From assembly GCA_002813285.1 (NCBI GenBank), contig PHTZ01000001.1, forward strand, positions 3,471,501-3,535,500: 64,000 bases of DNA, written 5' to 3'. Shown in pieces: positions 42,916 to 52,247 of this stretch. Each line of letters begins with the position of its first letter. Within the stretch, counting starts at the first letter, position 1. The translations under genes and the position numbers were made by a program. Source of the DNA: Flavobacteriaceae bacterium MAR_2009_75. Its GTDB lineage: Bacteria > Bacteroidota > Bacteroidia > Flavobacteriales > Flavobacteriaceae. The notes beneath the pieces were generated by a model. The model was not told the origin of the DNA, did no database searches, and saw only the letters and a list, made by a program, of their open reading frames with translations.

Positions 42916-44265
42916 ATGAAAATTATTATTGCAGGTGCCGGTGAAGTAGGTTTTCATCTGGCAAAACTGCTGTCTTACGAATCTCAAGACATTACACTTA
43001 TAGATACTAACAAAGAAAGTCTGGCCTACGCCGATACCCATTTGGATATTCGCGTATTGCGAGGCGATGCTACTTCTATTGCGGTATTGAAAGATGCCAA
43101 TGTTCAAGATTCAAGTTTGATGATCGGTGTCACCGCTTCTGAAACTACGAATTTGACTCTATGTATGTTGGCCAAGCAATTGGGGTGTAAACAAACTATT
43201 GCCAGAATTTCTAATACTGAATTTGTCGAAAATCGTGAAACCCTTCGTTTTTCAGAATTGGGTATAGATGAACTTATTTCTCCGGAGGAGTTGGCGGCGA
43301 CGGAAATAAAGTTGCTGTTGAACAAGTCGGCCTTCAACGATACCTATGAATTCGAAATGGGCAAGTTGATTATGGTCGGTGTCTCGTTACCACCTTCGGC
43401 CCCATTCGTGGGCAAGATGGTCAAAGAGGCTGCAAAAATATTTCCTGAACTGCATTTTATGCCGATTGCGTTACAGCGTACAGGAACCCAATATACGGTA
43501 ATACCTCGTGGTGATACGGTCTTTAAAGATGGTGATCAAGTTTACTTTATTACGACCACAGAGGGAGTAGAAGAACTTTATAAACTCACTGGGAAGAAGA
43601 AGGAGGAAATCAAGAACGTAATGATTCTTGGAGGGAGCAAGGTAGGTTTTAAAGCCGCCCGCGATCTTTGTATGAATCGCTTCAACGTTAAGTTAATTGA
43701 GAAAGATAAAGAAAAGGCCTTTGATTTGGCCGATGACCTGCCAAATGCCTTGGTAATTAATGGAGACGGTAGAAACGTAGAGCTCTTAGAAGAAGAAAGC
43801 CTTGAATCTATGGATGCGTTTATTGCCGTTACAGGTAACTCCGAAACCAATATTATGTCTTGTTTGGTAGCCAAGTCGAAACGTATCAAGAAAACTATAG
43901 CCTTGGTGGAGAATATGGATTATTTTCAACTTTCACATTCTATAGGAATTGATACTTTGATCAACAAAAAACTTTTGGCGGCCAATAATATTTTCCGGCA
44001 CATTCGAAAAGGAGAAGTAGTGGCCTTGATGAGGTTGAACAATTTGAACGCCGAAATCCTTGAATTCGTAGTAAAGCCTACATCCCGGGTAACCGGTAAT
44101 CTCATTAGAGAGCTCGATTTTCCGCGTTCAGCTACTATTGGTGGTGTTGTGCGAGATGATGAAGGTATTATTGCCTTGGGTGGTTTTGAAATTAAGGCGG
44201 GCGACCGAGTGGTGGTCTGCTGTCTTCCGGAAGCTATTCCGAAAATTGAACGATTGTTTCTTTAA
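42916..44265 (+). CDS. trkA: Trk potassium uptake regulator TrkA
   Basis: TrkA is the cytoplasmic nucleotide-gated ring that controls the TrkH K+ channel. The 449-residue protein has two tandem RCK units. The first begins MKIIIAGAGEVGFHLAKLL with a Rossmann GxGxxG and has the TrkA_C domain at about 140-220. The second begins KNVMILGGSKVGFKAARDL near 233 and ends with a TrkA_C domain (about 370-449). This duplicated layout is that of E. coli TrkA. Its stop and the trkH start overlap as TAATG, so production of both is coupled. Confidence 0.95.
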   Translation: MKIIIAGAGEVGFHLAKLLSYESQDITLIDTNKESLAYADTHLDIRVLRGDATSIAVLKDANVQDSSLMIGVTASETTNLTLCMLAKQLGCKQTIARISNTEFVENRETLRFSELGIDELISPEELAATEIKLLLNKSAFNDTYEFEMGKLIMVGVSLPPSAPFVGKMVKEAAKIFPELHFMPIALQRTGTQYTVIPRGDTVFKDGDQVYFITTTEGVEELYKLTGKKKEEIKNVMILGGSKVGFKAARDLCMNRFNVKLIEKDKEKAFDLADDLPNALVINGDGRNVELLEEESLESMDAFIAVTGNSETNIMSCLVAKSKRIKKTIALVENMDYFQLSHSIGIDTLINKKLLAANNIFRHIRKGEVVALMRLNNLNAEILEFVVKPTSRVTGNLIRELDFPRSATIGGVVRDDEGIIALGGFEIKAGDRVVVCCLPEAIPKIERLFL

Positions 44266-45755
44266 TGCGTCTGAACTCAAAAATAATATTCCATATTATG
44301 GGGCTGCTATTGCTTTGCAATGGTGGCTTTATGCTTTTGGCGGCATTAGTGAGCGGCATTTATTCCGATGGGGCTACACTTGGCATTGCTCTGGCCGCAA
44401 TAACCTCAATGTTCGGGGGTACTTTCGCAATGTTCTATACTAGAGACCATAAAAAAGAGGTAAAGCGTAAAGAAGGTTATATCATCGTTACCTTTGGTTG
44501 GATCGTGATGTCGGTATCGGGTATGCTTCCGTATCTGTTTTCTAACGCCATACCTTCCGTTACCAATGCTTTTTTTGAAACTATTTCCGGTTATACCACG
44601 ACGGGGGCGTCAATATTGGATGATATCGAGTCGCTACCGGAAGGGTTGTTGTTTTGGCGCAGTTTGACGCATTGGATCGGTGGAATGGGAATTATTGTAT
44701 TGGCAATCGCCATATTACCGCTTTTAGGTATTGGGGGTATGCAGTTATTTGCAGCGGAAGCACCAGGGCCTAGCGCTGATAAATTACACCCACGTATAAC
44801 CGATACGGCCAAACGACTTTGGTTTATTTATTTGGGCTATACCTTGGCGGAGACCGTACTTTTGAAGTTAGCTGGCATGTCTTTTTTCGATGCCATCAAC
44901 CATTCTTTGGCAACCCTTTCAACAGGTGGTTTTTCTACTAAAAACCTGAGCTTAGCATACTGGAACGATCAGCCATTGATACAATATATTATAATTTTAT
45001 TTATGTTCTTGGCGGGTACGAACTTCGTAATGAGTTACTTCGCGTTTAAGGGAAAAATACAGCGTATTATAAAAGATGAGGAGCTGAAATTTTATACGGG
45101 CTTTATTCTTTCATTTACAATTATTGCCGCTTTGGTAATATTCTTTAAAGCCGATGTCGTTATAAATGATTATCACCCTAAAGTTTTGGGCGATGCCGAA
45201 AGTGCTTTTCGACATGCGCTATTTCAAGTTGTCGCTGTGGTAACCACAACAGGTTTTGTCACGGCCGACTTTACTAGTTGGACACCTTTCTTGACCGTCT
45301 TCTTTTTCGGATTGATGTTTTTGGGAGGTTCTGCGGGTTCGACCGCAGGTGGTATCAAAGTAATGCGACATATCTTAATCATCAAGAACGGATTATTAGA
45401 GTTTAAGCGCACATTGCATACCAGTGCCGTAATACCCGTACGCTATAATGGCAAAACAGTGAAGGAACATATTGTCTATAATATCATAGCTTTTTTTGTG
45501 CTCTATATGTTGCTATTTATTATTGGCGCGTTAGGCCTTGGGGCGATGGGTATGGATTTTGTTACCGCAATAGGTGGTGCCGCCTCTTCTTTAGGCAATG
45601 TTGGCCCAGCGTTCGGCACATTGAATCCGGTAAGTAATTTTAATGGCTTGCCCGATATAGGTAAGTGGTGGTGCGGTTTTTTAATGCTCGCCGGTAGGTT
45701 AGAACTGTTTACGGTGCTGATCCTGTTCTCGCCTTACTTCTGGAAAAAAATATAA
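44265..45755 (+). CDS. trkH: Trk potassium uptake channel subunit TrkH
   Basis: TrkH is the inner-membrane K+-translocating subunit, working as a dimer with the TrkA ring. The 496-residue protein has about ten membrane segments and the four pore-loop selectivity regions of the Trk/Ktr family. These include ISGYTTTGASIL, NHSLATLSTGGFSTKNLS, VAVVTTTGFVTADF and the last around GAASSLGNVGPAFG. GGSAGSTAGGIKVMRH is also typical. It begins in the last base of trkA. A bidirectional terminator follows 26 bases after the stop. Confidence 0.95.
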   Translation: MRLNSKIIFHIMGLLLLCNGGFMLLAALVSGIYSDGATLGIALAAITSMFGGTFAMFYTRDHKKEVKRKEGYIIVTFGWIVMSVSGMLPYLFSNAIPSVTNAFFETISGYTTTGASILDDIESLPEGLLFWRSLTHWIGGMGIIVLAIAILPLLGIGGMQLFAAEAPGPSADKLHPRITDTAKRLWFIYLGYTLAETVLLKLAGMSFFDAINHSLATLSTGGFSTKNLSLAYWNDQPLIQYIIILFMFLAGTNFVMSYFAFKGKIQRIIKDEELKFYTGFILSFTIIAALVIFFKADVVINDYHPKVLGDAESAFRHALFQVVAVVTTTGFVTADFTSWTPFLTVFFFGLMFLGGSAGSTAGGIKVMRHILIIKNGLLEFKRTLHTSAVIPVRYNGKTVKEHIVYNIIAFFVLYMLLFIIGALGLGAMGMDFVTAIGGAASSLGNVGPAFGTLNPVSNFNGLPDIGKWWCGFLMLAGRLELFTVLILFSPYFWKKI

Positions 45756-45781
45756 CTTTACTTAGGTAAGTTTGTTATAAG

Positions 45782-45819
45782 AAAAAGGCTCTTCAGTTTA
45801 TACGGAAGAGCCTTTTTTA
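45782..45819. terminator. Bidirectional terminator between trkH and aspartate aminotransferase gene
   Basis: AAAAAGGCTCTTC and GAAGAGCCTTTTT form a perfect 13-base stem with a 10-base loop and further T bases. It serves both convergent genes. Confidence 0.9.
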
Positions 45820-45837
45820 TATATATTATTTCTTTTT

Positions 45838-47046
45838 TTAGCTCAGAGCCTTTTTAATTCTTGAAATGGCTTCTTTAATATCTTCTTCGGATGCTGCATA
45901 AGAAATTCTAATAGAGTTGCCGTTTCCGAAAGCATCTCCGGTTACGGTAGCAACATTGGCATGTTCTAACAAGTACATTGCAAAATCGGAAGCATTTTCG
46001 ATAGTGACCCCGTTAAGCGTTTTTCCGAAATAGGCCGTAACATCTGGGTATACATAGAATGCACCCTCTGGCTCGTTGCAACGAAAACCTTCGATCTCGT
46101 TTAATAGGCCTAAGATAAGTTGACGTCTTTCCTTGAACTTATCTACCATAAACTGAACTCGGTCGGGAGATTCGGTAAGAGCGGTGATTACAGCGCGCTG
46201 AGCGATGCAGTTCGCTCCACTGGTAACTTGGCCTTGTAACTTGTTACACGCCCGAGCAATGGCCTTTGGTGCGCCGATATAACCAATTCTCCAGCCGGTC
46301 ATGGCAAAAGCTTTGGCAACTCCGTTTACGGTAACCGTTCTATCGTACATATCTTCAAATGCGGCCATAGAAGCGTGTTCTGTTACCCCGTAGTTGATAT
46401 GTTCATAAATTTCATCGCTCACTACGATTATCTGCGGATGCTTTTTCAATACATCGGCCAGGGCACGAAGTTCATTCTCACTGTAGATGGAGCCACTTGG
46501 GTTACATGGTGAACTGTACCAAAGCATGCGGGTCTTTGGGGTGATGGCGGCTTCCAGTTGTTCGGGGGTCATTTTAAAATCACTCTCGATTGAAGTGGCG
46601 ACTTCAACAGGTACACCATCGGCAAGTTTCACGATATCACTATAACTTACCCAATATGGGCAGGGTAGAATCACTTCGTCTCCTGCGTTTAAAACTACCT
46701 GTGCTATATTGTAGAGGGCTTGTTTCGCTCCAGTTGAAACTACAATTTGAGCATGATCGTAATTGATGCCATTGTCACGTTTGAACTTTGTGATGATAGC
46801 ATCTTTCAAATCTACGTAACCATCTACAGGTGTATAAGAATTGTAATCTTGATTGATGGCCTCAACGGCAGCATCTTTTATATAGTCAGGTGTGTTGAAA
46901 TCCGGTTCTCCAAGGCTCAATCCGATAATATCTTTACCGGCTGCGCGTAACTCACGCGCTTTGGCCGCCATTTCAAGAGTGGCTGAAGGGGTTAAACTAT
47001 TGATTCGGTCAGATAGACCGTTAGATGTAGCTAAAGTTGAAGTCAT
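45838..47046 (-). CDS. aspC: Aspartate aminotransferase (class I, PLP-dependent)
   Basis: This PLP enzyme of fold type I transfers amino groups between aspartate and 2-oxoglutarate. The 402-residue protein shows LSLGEPDFNTPDYIKDAA near the N-terminus, NPSGSIYSENEL, VVSDEIYEHINYG with the PLP-ring Asp and Tyr, and VAKAFAMTGWRIGY with the Schiff-base Lys. IRISYAASEEDIKEAI closes the protein with the carboxylate-binding Arg. This is the Ib subgroup seen in Thermus and Rhizobium. Some members act also on prephenate, which cannot be excluded. It is monocistronic. Confidence 0.93.
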   Translation of the reverse strand: MTSTLATSNGLSDRINSLTPSATLEMAAKARELRAAGKDIIGLSLGEPDFNTPDYIKDAAVEAINQDYNSYTPVDGYVDLKDAIITKFKRDNGINYDHAQIVVSTGAKQALYNIAQVVLNAGDEVILPCPYWVSYSDIVKLADGVPVEVATSIESDFKMTPEQLEAAITPKTRMLWYSSPCNPSGSIYSENELRALADVLKKHPQIIVVSDEIYEHINYGVTEHASMAAFEDMYDRTVTVNGVAKAFAMTGWRIGYIGAPKAIARACNKLQGQVTSGANCIAQRAVITALTESPDRVQFMVDKFKERRQLILGLLNEIEGFRCNEPEGAFYVYPDVTAYFGKTLNGVTIENASDFAMYLLEHANVATVTGDAFGNGNSIRISYAASEEDIKEAISRIKKALS

Positions 47047-47125
47047 CTCGATTTTTAATTTAAAGGTGTGAAAACGTTTTTATAAACGTGTCGATCACAT
47101 GAATAAAACAATATGTATTAATCTA

Positions 47126-48226
47126 TCACATCTGTAGAGAAGGCTGTTGCCCTAATTCTTTCAGGTGTTTGAAGTGCGAAATTATAGCTTTTCTGGTAGT
47201 TCTGTATTCATGATAAGGCAAATTAAATTCCATTGCCGTTTCTTTCACAATTTTAGAAATTTTTGTGTAATGAACATGACTGATATTGGGGAAAATATGG
47301 TGCTCGACCTGATGGTTGAGTCCGCCAGTAAACCAGTTGACAATTCGGTTTTTAGTACCAAAATTGACAGTGGTGAACAATTGATGAATGGCCCAGGTAT
47401 TTTTCATCGTTCCGCTTTCATCCGGTAACGGTGTTTGGGCATCATGAACAATATGGGCCAATTGAAATACAACGCTTAAGATCACGCCGGCCACATAGTG
47501 CATAATAAAGAAGCCTAAAAGTACTTTCCACCAGGCTATATCGACGAAAATCATGGGAAGTACTATCCATATCGTTATATAAAGCAATTTTGTAACGACT
47601 AAAGTACTCCAGTTAACGACAGGGTTAGGAAATTTACCGTAAGACAATTTTCTTTTGGTATAGCGGTACATTTGCATAAAATCTGTAGTTATTGCCCAAT
47701 TAAAGGTCAATAGGCCATATAGCAAAACGGAATAGAAATGCTGAAATTTATGGTATTTGTGCCATTTCGCATGTTTTGAAAAGCGTAGAATTCTGCCTGC
47801 TTCCATATCTTCATCATGTTCATGAATATTGGTATAGGTATGGTGCAATACATTATGCTGTACTTGCCAGTTGTATACATTACCTGCTAATATGTAGATA
47901 CTGCTACCCATTAGCTTGTTCACCCATTTTTTATTGGAATATGAACCATGATTACCATCATGCATAACATTCATGCCAACACCGGCCATGCCAACGCCCA
48001 TTACTATAGTAAGTAGAAGATTGGCCCAAGTCGGTAAGCCAAGTGTTAAAATTAAAAAATAGGGAGTGAGAAATAGGGCAAACATGATTATGGTTTTCAA
48101 GTGCAAGCGCCAATTGCCCGTTTTTTTTATTTGGTTCTCTTTGAAATAATCGTTCACCCTCTTGTTGAGGGTTTTAAAAAAATGTGCCGGATCTTTTCTC
48201 GAGAAGCGTACGGTTTTTGTATTCAT
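47126..48226 (-). CDS. Membrane fatty acid desaturase
   Basis: This is an integral-membrane di-iron desaturase of the acyl-lipid/acyl-CoA type, introducing double bonds in fatty acyl chains. The 366-residue protein has several hydrophobic helices and three His boxes: HDGNHGSYS near residue 92, HNVLHHTYTN near 128 and a C-terminal QVEHHIFP near 310. The HxxHH/QxxHH pattern is like that of front-end or linoleoyl-CoA desaturases. Position specificity cannot be told. No fused cytochrome b5 is present, so electrons must come from separate ferredoxin or reductase proteins. It has no operon partners. Confidence 0.9.
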   Translation of the reverse strand: MNTKTVRFSRKDPAHFFKTLNKRVNDYFKENQIKKTGNWRLHLKTIIMFALFLTPYFLILTLGLPTWANLLLTIVMGVGMAGVGMNVMHDGNHGSYSNKKWVNKLMGSSIYILAGNVYNWQVQHNVLHHTYTNIHEHDEDMEAGRILRFSKHAKWHKYHKFQHFYSVLLYGLLTFNWAITTDFMQMYRYTKRKLSYGKFPNPVVNWSTLVVTKLLYITIWIVLPMIFVDIAWWKVLLGFFIMHYVAGVILSVVFQLAHIVHDAQTPLPDESGTMKNTWAIHQLFTTVNFGTKNRIVNWFTGGLNHQVEHHIFPNISHVHYTKISKIVKETAMEFNLPYHEYRTTRKAIISHFKHLKELGQQPSLQM

Positions 48227-48306
48227 TTATAGGGTTCTTTTCTTGGGGATAATTTAAAATACGCCCATTTAATCTGATGTAGTTATATTATCGTGAGTGA
48301 ATATAG

Positions 48307-48314
48307 TAATTTTG
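48307..48314 (+). promoter_or_regulatory. -7 promoter element for rsmG
   Basis: TAATTTTG matches TAnnTTTG exactly and lies 19 bases before the rsmG ATG. Confidence 0.6.
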
Positions 48315-48333
48315 TAATCATACAAATATACGC

Positions 48334-48969
48334 ATGACCGCTGAAATAGTTTTTAAATATTTTCCCAATTTATCTGATACCCAACGTCAGCAGTACCTGA
48401 TTCTAGAAGAACTTTATAAAGATTGGAATCAAAAGATAAATGTGGTTTCTAGAAAAGATATCGAAGAATTGTATTTGCGTCATGTGTTGCATTCACTGGG
48501 TATTGCCAAAATTCAAACTTTTAAAGAGGGCAGTTCGATCCTAGATGTGGGTACCGGCGGTGGTTTCCCGGGTATACCTTTATCTATCTTATTTCCAGAA
48601 GTTCAGTTTACATTGGTCGACTCTATCGGAAAGAAAATCAAGGTGGTAGAGGAGGTGGTCGATGGTCTGCAATTGAAAAATGTACGTTCGTTAAATGCTC
48701 GAGTTGAAGAAATTGATGGGCAGTTCGATTTTATTGTAAGTAGGGCTGTGGCCGCGATGCCTACCTTCACGCATTGGGTCAAGGGTAAAATCAAAAAAGA
48801 ATCCGTTCATGATCGCAAAAACGGCATACTTTATTTAAAAGGCGGTGATCTTACCGAAGAGCTCAAAGATTATAAGACCGTTCAGATTTTTGATTTGCCC
48901 GATTATTTTGATGAAGAATTCTTTCAAACTAAAAAAGTGGTTTACTTACCTCTTAAATTTAAAGGTTAA
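48334..48969 (+). CDS. rsmG: 16S rRNA (guanine-527-N7)-methyltransferase RsmG
   Basis: RsmG methylates N7 of G527 in the 530 loop of 16S rRNA; its loss gives low-level streptomycin resistance in several bacteria. The 211-residue protein has the GidB N-terminus (YKDWNQKINVVSRKDIEELY) and SAM motif I ILDVGTGGGFPGIPLSILFP. LVDSIGKKIKVVEEV and FDFIVSRAVAAMPTF follow, with Arg in the family SRA motif. It is single with its own promoter. Confidence 0.95.
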   Translation: MTAEIVFKYFPNLSDTQRQQYLILEELYKDWNQKINVVSRKDIEELYLRHVLHSLGIAKIQTFKEGSSILDVGTGGGFPGIPLSILFPEVQFTLVDSIGKKIKVVEEVVDGLQLKNVRSLNARVEEIDGQFDFIVSRAVAAMPTFTHWVKGKIKKESVHDRKNGILYLKGGDLTEELKDYKTVQIFDLPDYFDEEFFQTKKVVYLPLKFKG

Positions 48970-49324
48970 CCTATAAGCTTAGTAGGTTGTAGTAAGTTTT
49001 TCTGTACTTTCTAGCATAAATCTTCAAATAGCCCCAAAAATGTATTTGGAAGCAATTGACTAGCATTCTAGTCTTGGTGATGATTGTAGTCCTTCTCATA
49101 ATCCAACTCATTTAATTATATACAAAGATCAGTATATTACGTTTGTTTTACAATTAATTAACGTTAAATTTACATTGATATTGCATTGGACTTCAATGTT
49201 TTGTATTCAAATAGGCCTGAATTACCCTATTTTAAGGGTGTTTCTTATGTTTTTTTAAAAGCTATCAATAAAAAAACCTTGCTGATTTCAGCAAGGTTCT
49301 TAACATGACTATCTTAAAAACGCC
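48970..49324. other. Gene-free stretch between rsmG and the DinB-family gene
   Basis: The 355 bases contain no convincing open frame. A weak hairpin, AACCTA/TAGGTT (48968-48988), touches the rsmG stop. The middle is AT-rich with no repeat or consensus promoter that I can see. The right end holds the terminator for the convergent DinB-family gene. Confidence 0.7.
49275..49298 (-). terminator. Terminator downstream of the DinB-family gene
   Basis: AACCTTGCTG-ATTT-CAGCAAGGTT is a perfect 10-base stem with a tetraloop. The A-run on its left gives a T-tail on the minus strand. Confidence 0.85.
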
Positions 49325-49837
49325 TTATTTGCTCCAAGGAGGGGTAACTCCATTCGAACGTGCATAGGCGATTAATTGACCTTTATGCTCCCCATTATGT
49401 TCCATGATGACCAATAGTCCGCTAAGTTTGTTCATTTTCATGAATCCGAAGTCGACTTCTTCATCTAAACCATCACTTTCGACTTTTGTAATTTTGTCTA
49501 GAACGAATTCGTTTGATTTTTTTAAGGCTTCTATAATATTGCTTTTTCCGGTTATTTTGCCCAAGTTCATCATATCTACATCTTCTGGTGGTGCGAACCC
49601 AAGTTTTGATGCCAAGAAATAGTTGGCACCTGCTACGTGCATCAATGCTTCCCCTACGGAGTTAACGCCTTCCATAGGTCTCCAATTGTATTGTTCTTCA
49701 GAGAACGCTTCGGCCAATGAGACGACCTGGGCCTGATTGCCTTCTAATACCCCTTTAATTGTATTTTGGGTAAGGTTGTCTTGGGCAAAGGTGAATGTAC
49801 TTGCCAAAAACAGTAATGCAATGATTGATTTTTTCAT
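49325..49837 (-). CDS. DinB-family protein with secretion signal
   Basis: DinB/YfiT-like proteins form a four-helix bundle with a metal site of three histidines; many are thiol-dependent transferases. This 170-residue protein has a signal peptide (MKKSIIALLFLASTFTFAQ), so it is periplasmic. The bundle shows EEQYNWRPMEGVNSVGEALMHVAGA, with the first His, and VIMEHNGEHKGQLIAYARSNG with two further His residues. The substrate is unknown. The frame extends to a TTG at 49843, but the ATG at 49837 starts a normal signal peptide. Confidence 0.85.
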   Translation of the reverse strand: MKKSIIALLFLASTFTFAQDNLTQNTIKGVLEGNQAQVVSLAEAFSEEQYNWRPMEGVNSVGEALMHVAGANYFLASKLGFAPPEDVDMMNLGKITGKSNIIEALKKSNEFVLDKITKVESDGLDEEVDFGFMKMNKLSGLLVIMEHNGEHKGQLIAYARSNGVTPPWSK

Positions 49838-49963
49838 TTTCAATGAGTTTTAGTTGTTGTTAATGAAGTAGTTATTTTGAAATTAAGTGATTTGTTTACA
49901 AGGTATTAAAAAGGTGCTAATTACTCTTGAGAATTTAAATAAATTACAAATTCAGGTATAAAA

Positions 49964-50001
49964 AAAGGGGTGATTTCCGGTCGTTCGAAAATCATCCCTT
50001 T
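49964..50001 (-). terminator. Terminator downstream of pruA
   Basis: AAAGGGGTGATTT pairs with AAATCATCCCTTT allowing one wobble. An A-run to the left gives a T-tail on the minus strand, 28 bases after the pruA stop. Confidence 0.75.
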
Positions 50002-50028
50002 CAAAATAATAGTATAAGCGTAACCGGT

Positions 50029-51657
50029 TTAGCCTAAAAAAGGATACCGATAATCTTCAGGAGTAACAAAAGTTTCTTTAATTAATCTTGGAGACACCCA
50101 TCGCAGCAAGTTTTGCATAGACCCTGCCTTGTCGTTTGTACCTGATGCTCTAGCTCCACCGAAAGGTTGTTGCCCCACTACTGCTCCGGTCGGTTTATCA
50201 TTTATATAGAAGTTGCCCGCACAATTTTGCAATACTTTGGTAGCTTCATCAATAGCATATCGGTCGCCTGAAATTACAGCGCCTGTAAGTGCGTATTCCG
50301 AAGTTTCGTCAACCAGTTTAAGGGTTTTAGACCAGTCTTTATCTTCGTAAGCATAAACGGTAACCACGGGGCCGAAAAGTTCGGTTTCCATGGTGGTGTA
50401 CTTGGGATCTGTCGTTAAGATAACCGTTGGCTCGATAAAATAACCTTTCGATTTATCGTATTCGCCACCTACAATTATCTCGGCATTTTCGTCTTCTTTT
50501 GCTTGATCGATATACTTTGCCAATTTGTCAAAAGAGCCTTCATGAATAACAGCAGTAATAAAGTTGCTCATATCTTCAGGGCTTCCGGGCTTGTTGAACG
50601 ACTGAACATCTTTCTTTACCAGGTTTAAAATTTCTTCGGAAGTAGACTTTGGAAGATAAACCCGTGATGCGGCACTACATTTTTGTCCCTGAAATTCAAA
50701 CGCCCCACGCGATATAGCTGTTGCTACTTGTTGCGGTTTGGCCGTTGGGTGGGCAATAATAAAGTCTTTTCCACCAGTCTCTCCAACAATTCTTGGGTAA
50801 GTCTTATAAGTGTGAATATTGTTTCCGATTTGTTTCCAAAGCTCTTTGAATACATGGGTCGAACCGGTAAAATGTATACCTGAAAAATCAGGGCTTTTCA
50901 AAACGGTATCGGTAATCATGACCGGATCACCGTATACAACATTAATAACCCCGTCTGGTAGACCGGCCTCTTTAAATATGTCAACAATAACCTTGGCAGA
51001 AAATATTTGACTATCGCTGGGCTTCCAAACTACTACATTGCCCATTAAAGCGGCGCTTGCAGGCAAGTTTCCTGCAATTGCCGTGAAGTTGAAAGGAGTG
51101 ATGGCGTAAACAAAACCTTCGAGAGGCCGATATTCGACTCTGTTCCAGATACCTTCTGCCGAGTCAGGCTGCTCCTCATAAATTTGAGCCATGTATTCGA
51201 TGTTGAAACGTAGAAAGTCAATCAATTCACAGGCCGAGTCTATTTCTGCTTGATGAATGTTTTTGGACTGAGCCATCATAGTGGCTGCATTAATTTTAGC
51301 TCTGTAAGGGCCGGCAATCAATTCGGCGGCCTTTAAGAAAATGGCGGCACGTTGTTCCCAAGTTAAATTGGCCCAGGCCTCTCTAGAATCCAGACAATTA
51401 TCAATGGCTTCTTGAACGTTCTCTTTGTCGGCTAGATGATAGTGGCCCACGACATGTTTATGGTCGTGCGGAGGCGACATTGGCTTGGTATTGCCCGTCT
51501 TTATTTCTTTGCTACCTATATATAAAGGTACTTCAACCGTGTTTTCGTAGTAATGGCGATAGGCCTTTAGTACTTCTTCGCGCTCAGGTGTTCCGGGAGC
51601 ATATGTCTTAATAGGTTCATTTATAGCTGTTGGTACTTGGAAAAATCCTTTGCCCAT
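50029..51657 (-). CDS. pruA: 1-pyrroline-5-carboxylate dehydrogenase
   Basis: This aldehyde dehydrogenase oxidises pyrroline-5-carboxylate/glutamate semialdehyde to glutamate in proline catabolism. The 542-residue length matches the stand-alone group similar to mitochondrial ALDH4. Motifs are FVYAITPFNFTAIAGNLPA, WKPSDSQIFSA, FTGSTHVFKELWKQIG, GETGGKDF (with catalytic Glu) and FQGQKCSAASRVY (nucleophile Cys). ELFGPVVTVYAY is also present. No proline dehydrogenase domain is fused and putA is not beside it. A consensus -7 element precedes it. Confidence 0.95.
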   Translation of the reverse strand: MGKGFFQVPTAINEPIKTYAPGTPEREEVLKAYRHYYENTVEVPLYIGSKEIKTGNTKPMSPPHDHKHVVGHYHLADKENVQEAIDNCLDSREAWANLTWEQRAAIFLKAAELIAGPYRAKINAATMMAQSKNIHQAEIDSACELIDFLRFNIEYMAQIYEEQPDSAEGIWNRVEYRPLEGFVYAITPFNFTAIAGNLPASAALMGNVVVWKPSDSQIFSAKVIVDIFKEAGLPDGVINVVYGDPVMITDTVLKSPDFSGIHFTGSTHVFKELWKQIGNNIHTYKTYPRIVGETGGKDFIIAHPTAKPQQVATAISRGAFEFQGQKCSAASRVYLPKSTSEEILNLVKKDVQSFNKPGSPEDMSNFITAVIHEGSFDKLAKYIDQAKEDENAEIIVGGEYDKSKGYFIEPTVILTTDPKYTTMETELFGPVVTVYAYEDKDWSKTLKLVDETSEYALTGAVISGDRYAIDEATKVLQNCAGNFYINDKPTGAVVGQQPFGGARASGTNDKAGSMQNLLRWVSPRLIKETFVTPEDYRYPFLG

Positions 51658-51691
51658 AATAAATAGTGTGTTTTGAGTTTTAGAATGTTCA

Positions 51692-51699
51692 CAAAGGTA
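51692..51699 (-). promoter_or_regulatory. -7 promoter element for pruA
   Basis: TACCTTTG on the minus strand is an exact TAnnTTTG match, 34 bases before the pruA ATG. Confidence 0.58.
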
Positions 51700-51850
51700 G
51701 GATGTGTAAATTGAAATAAAAAAGGAATGGAGCGGTTATCCTCTGATGAGTCAAAGGTTTAACTTCTCTTTATAAAATAGCGGACACATTTTATTTAACT
51801 GTATTGGATGCTGGCATCCTCAAGATAGAAAAATCAATAAAGAGTTTTGG

Positions 51851-52237
51851 TTAGTTCAGCGCGAAAGGTGCGTGAAATTTAAATGTCGGCACGTAGACCC
51901 TGAACTTCTCGGTCGAACTGAAATTTACCATATTATAATGACCTCGCATGGCCCCAATGGGGGAAGCTAAAAGACAACCGGAAGTGTAGGTATGGGATTC
52001 ACCCGGTTTGATTACTGGTTTTTTTCCGATTACACCATCACCATCAAGAATTTCTAATTCGTTAAGTGCATCGTGAATTTTCCAGTGCCTTGAAGTAAGT
52101 TGCACCGAGTCTTTGCTTTGGTTTTCGATGGTAATGGTATAGCCAAAGGCGAAATGCATCTTATAATTTTTAAAGAAGGTGCCTTCGAAGCTAGTATTTA
52201 CCGAAATTTTAATTCCCTTGGTAACCTGTGTAATCAT
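51851..52237 (-). CDS. apaG: ApaG-family protein (Co2+/Mg2+ efflux-associated)
   Basis: ApaG is a small fibronectin-III-like beta-sandwich protein. It is linked in enterobacteria to Co2+ resistance and Mg2+ efflux, with unclear mechanism. The 128-residue protein is of family length and shows FGYTITIENQSKDSVQLTSRHWKI, the strongly conserved TSRHW, then DGVIGKKPVIKPGESHTYTSG and the region MRGHYNMV. It lies ten bases after the DUF3667 gene, in one unit with the DUF5103 gene upstream. Confidence 0.93.
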   Translation of the reverse strand: MITQVTKGIKISVNTSFEGTFFKNYKMHFAFGYTITIENQSKDSVQLTSRHWKIHDALNELEILDGDGVIGKKPVIKPGESHTYTSGCLLASPIGAMRGHYNMVNFSSTEKFRVYVPTFKFHAPFALN

Positions 52238-52247
52238 GTATGTAGGT

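Noticed and set aside
51806-51819. GGATGC-TG-GCATCC palindrome between apaG and pruA
   Set aside because: It is a short stem with a two-base loop and no T-tract on either strand, so it is not a convincing terminator or operator.
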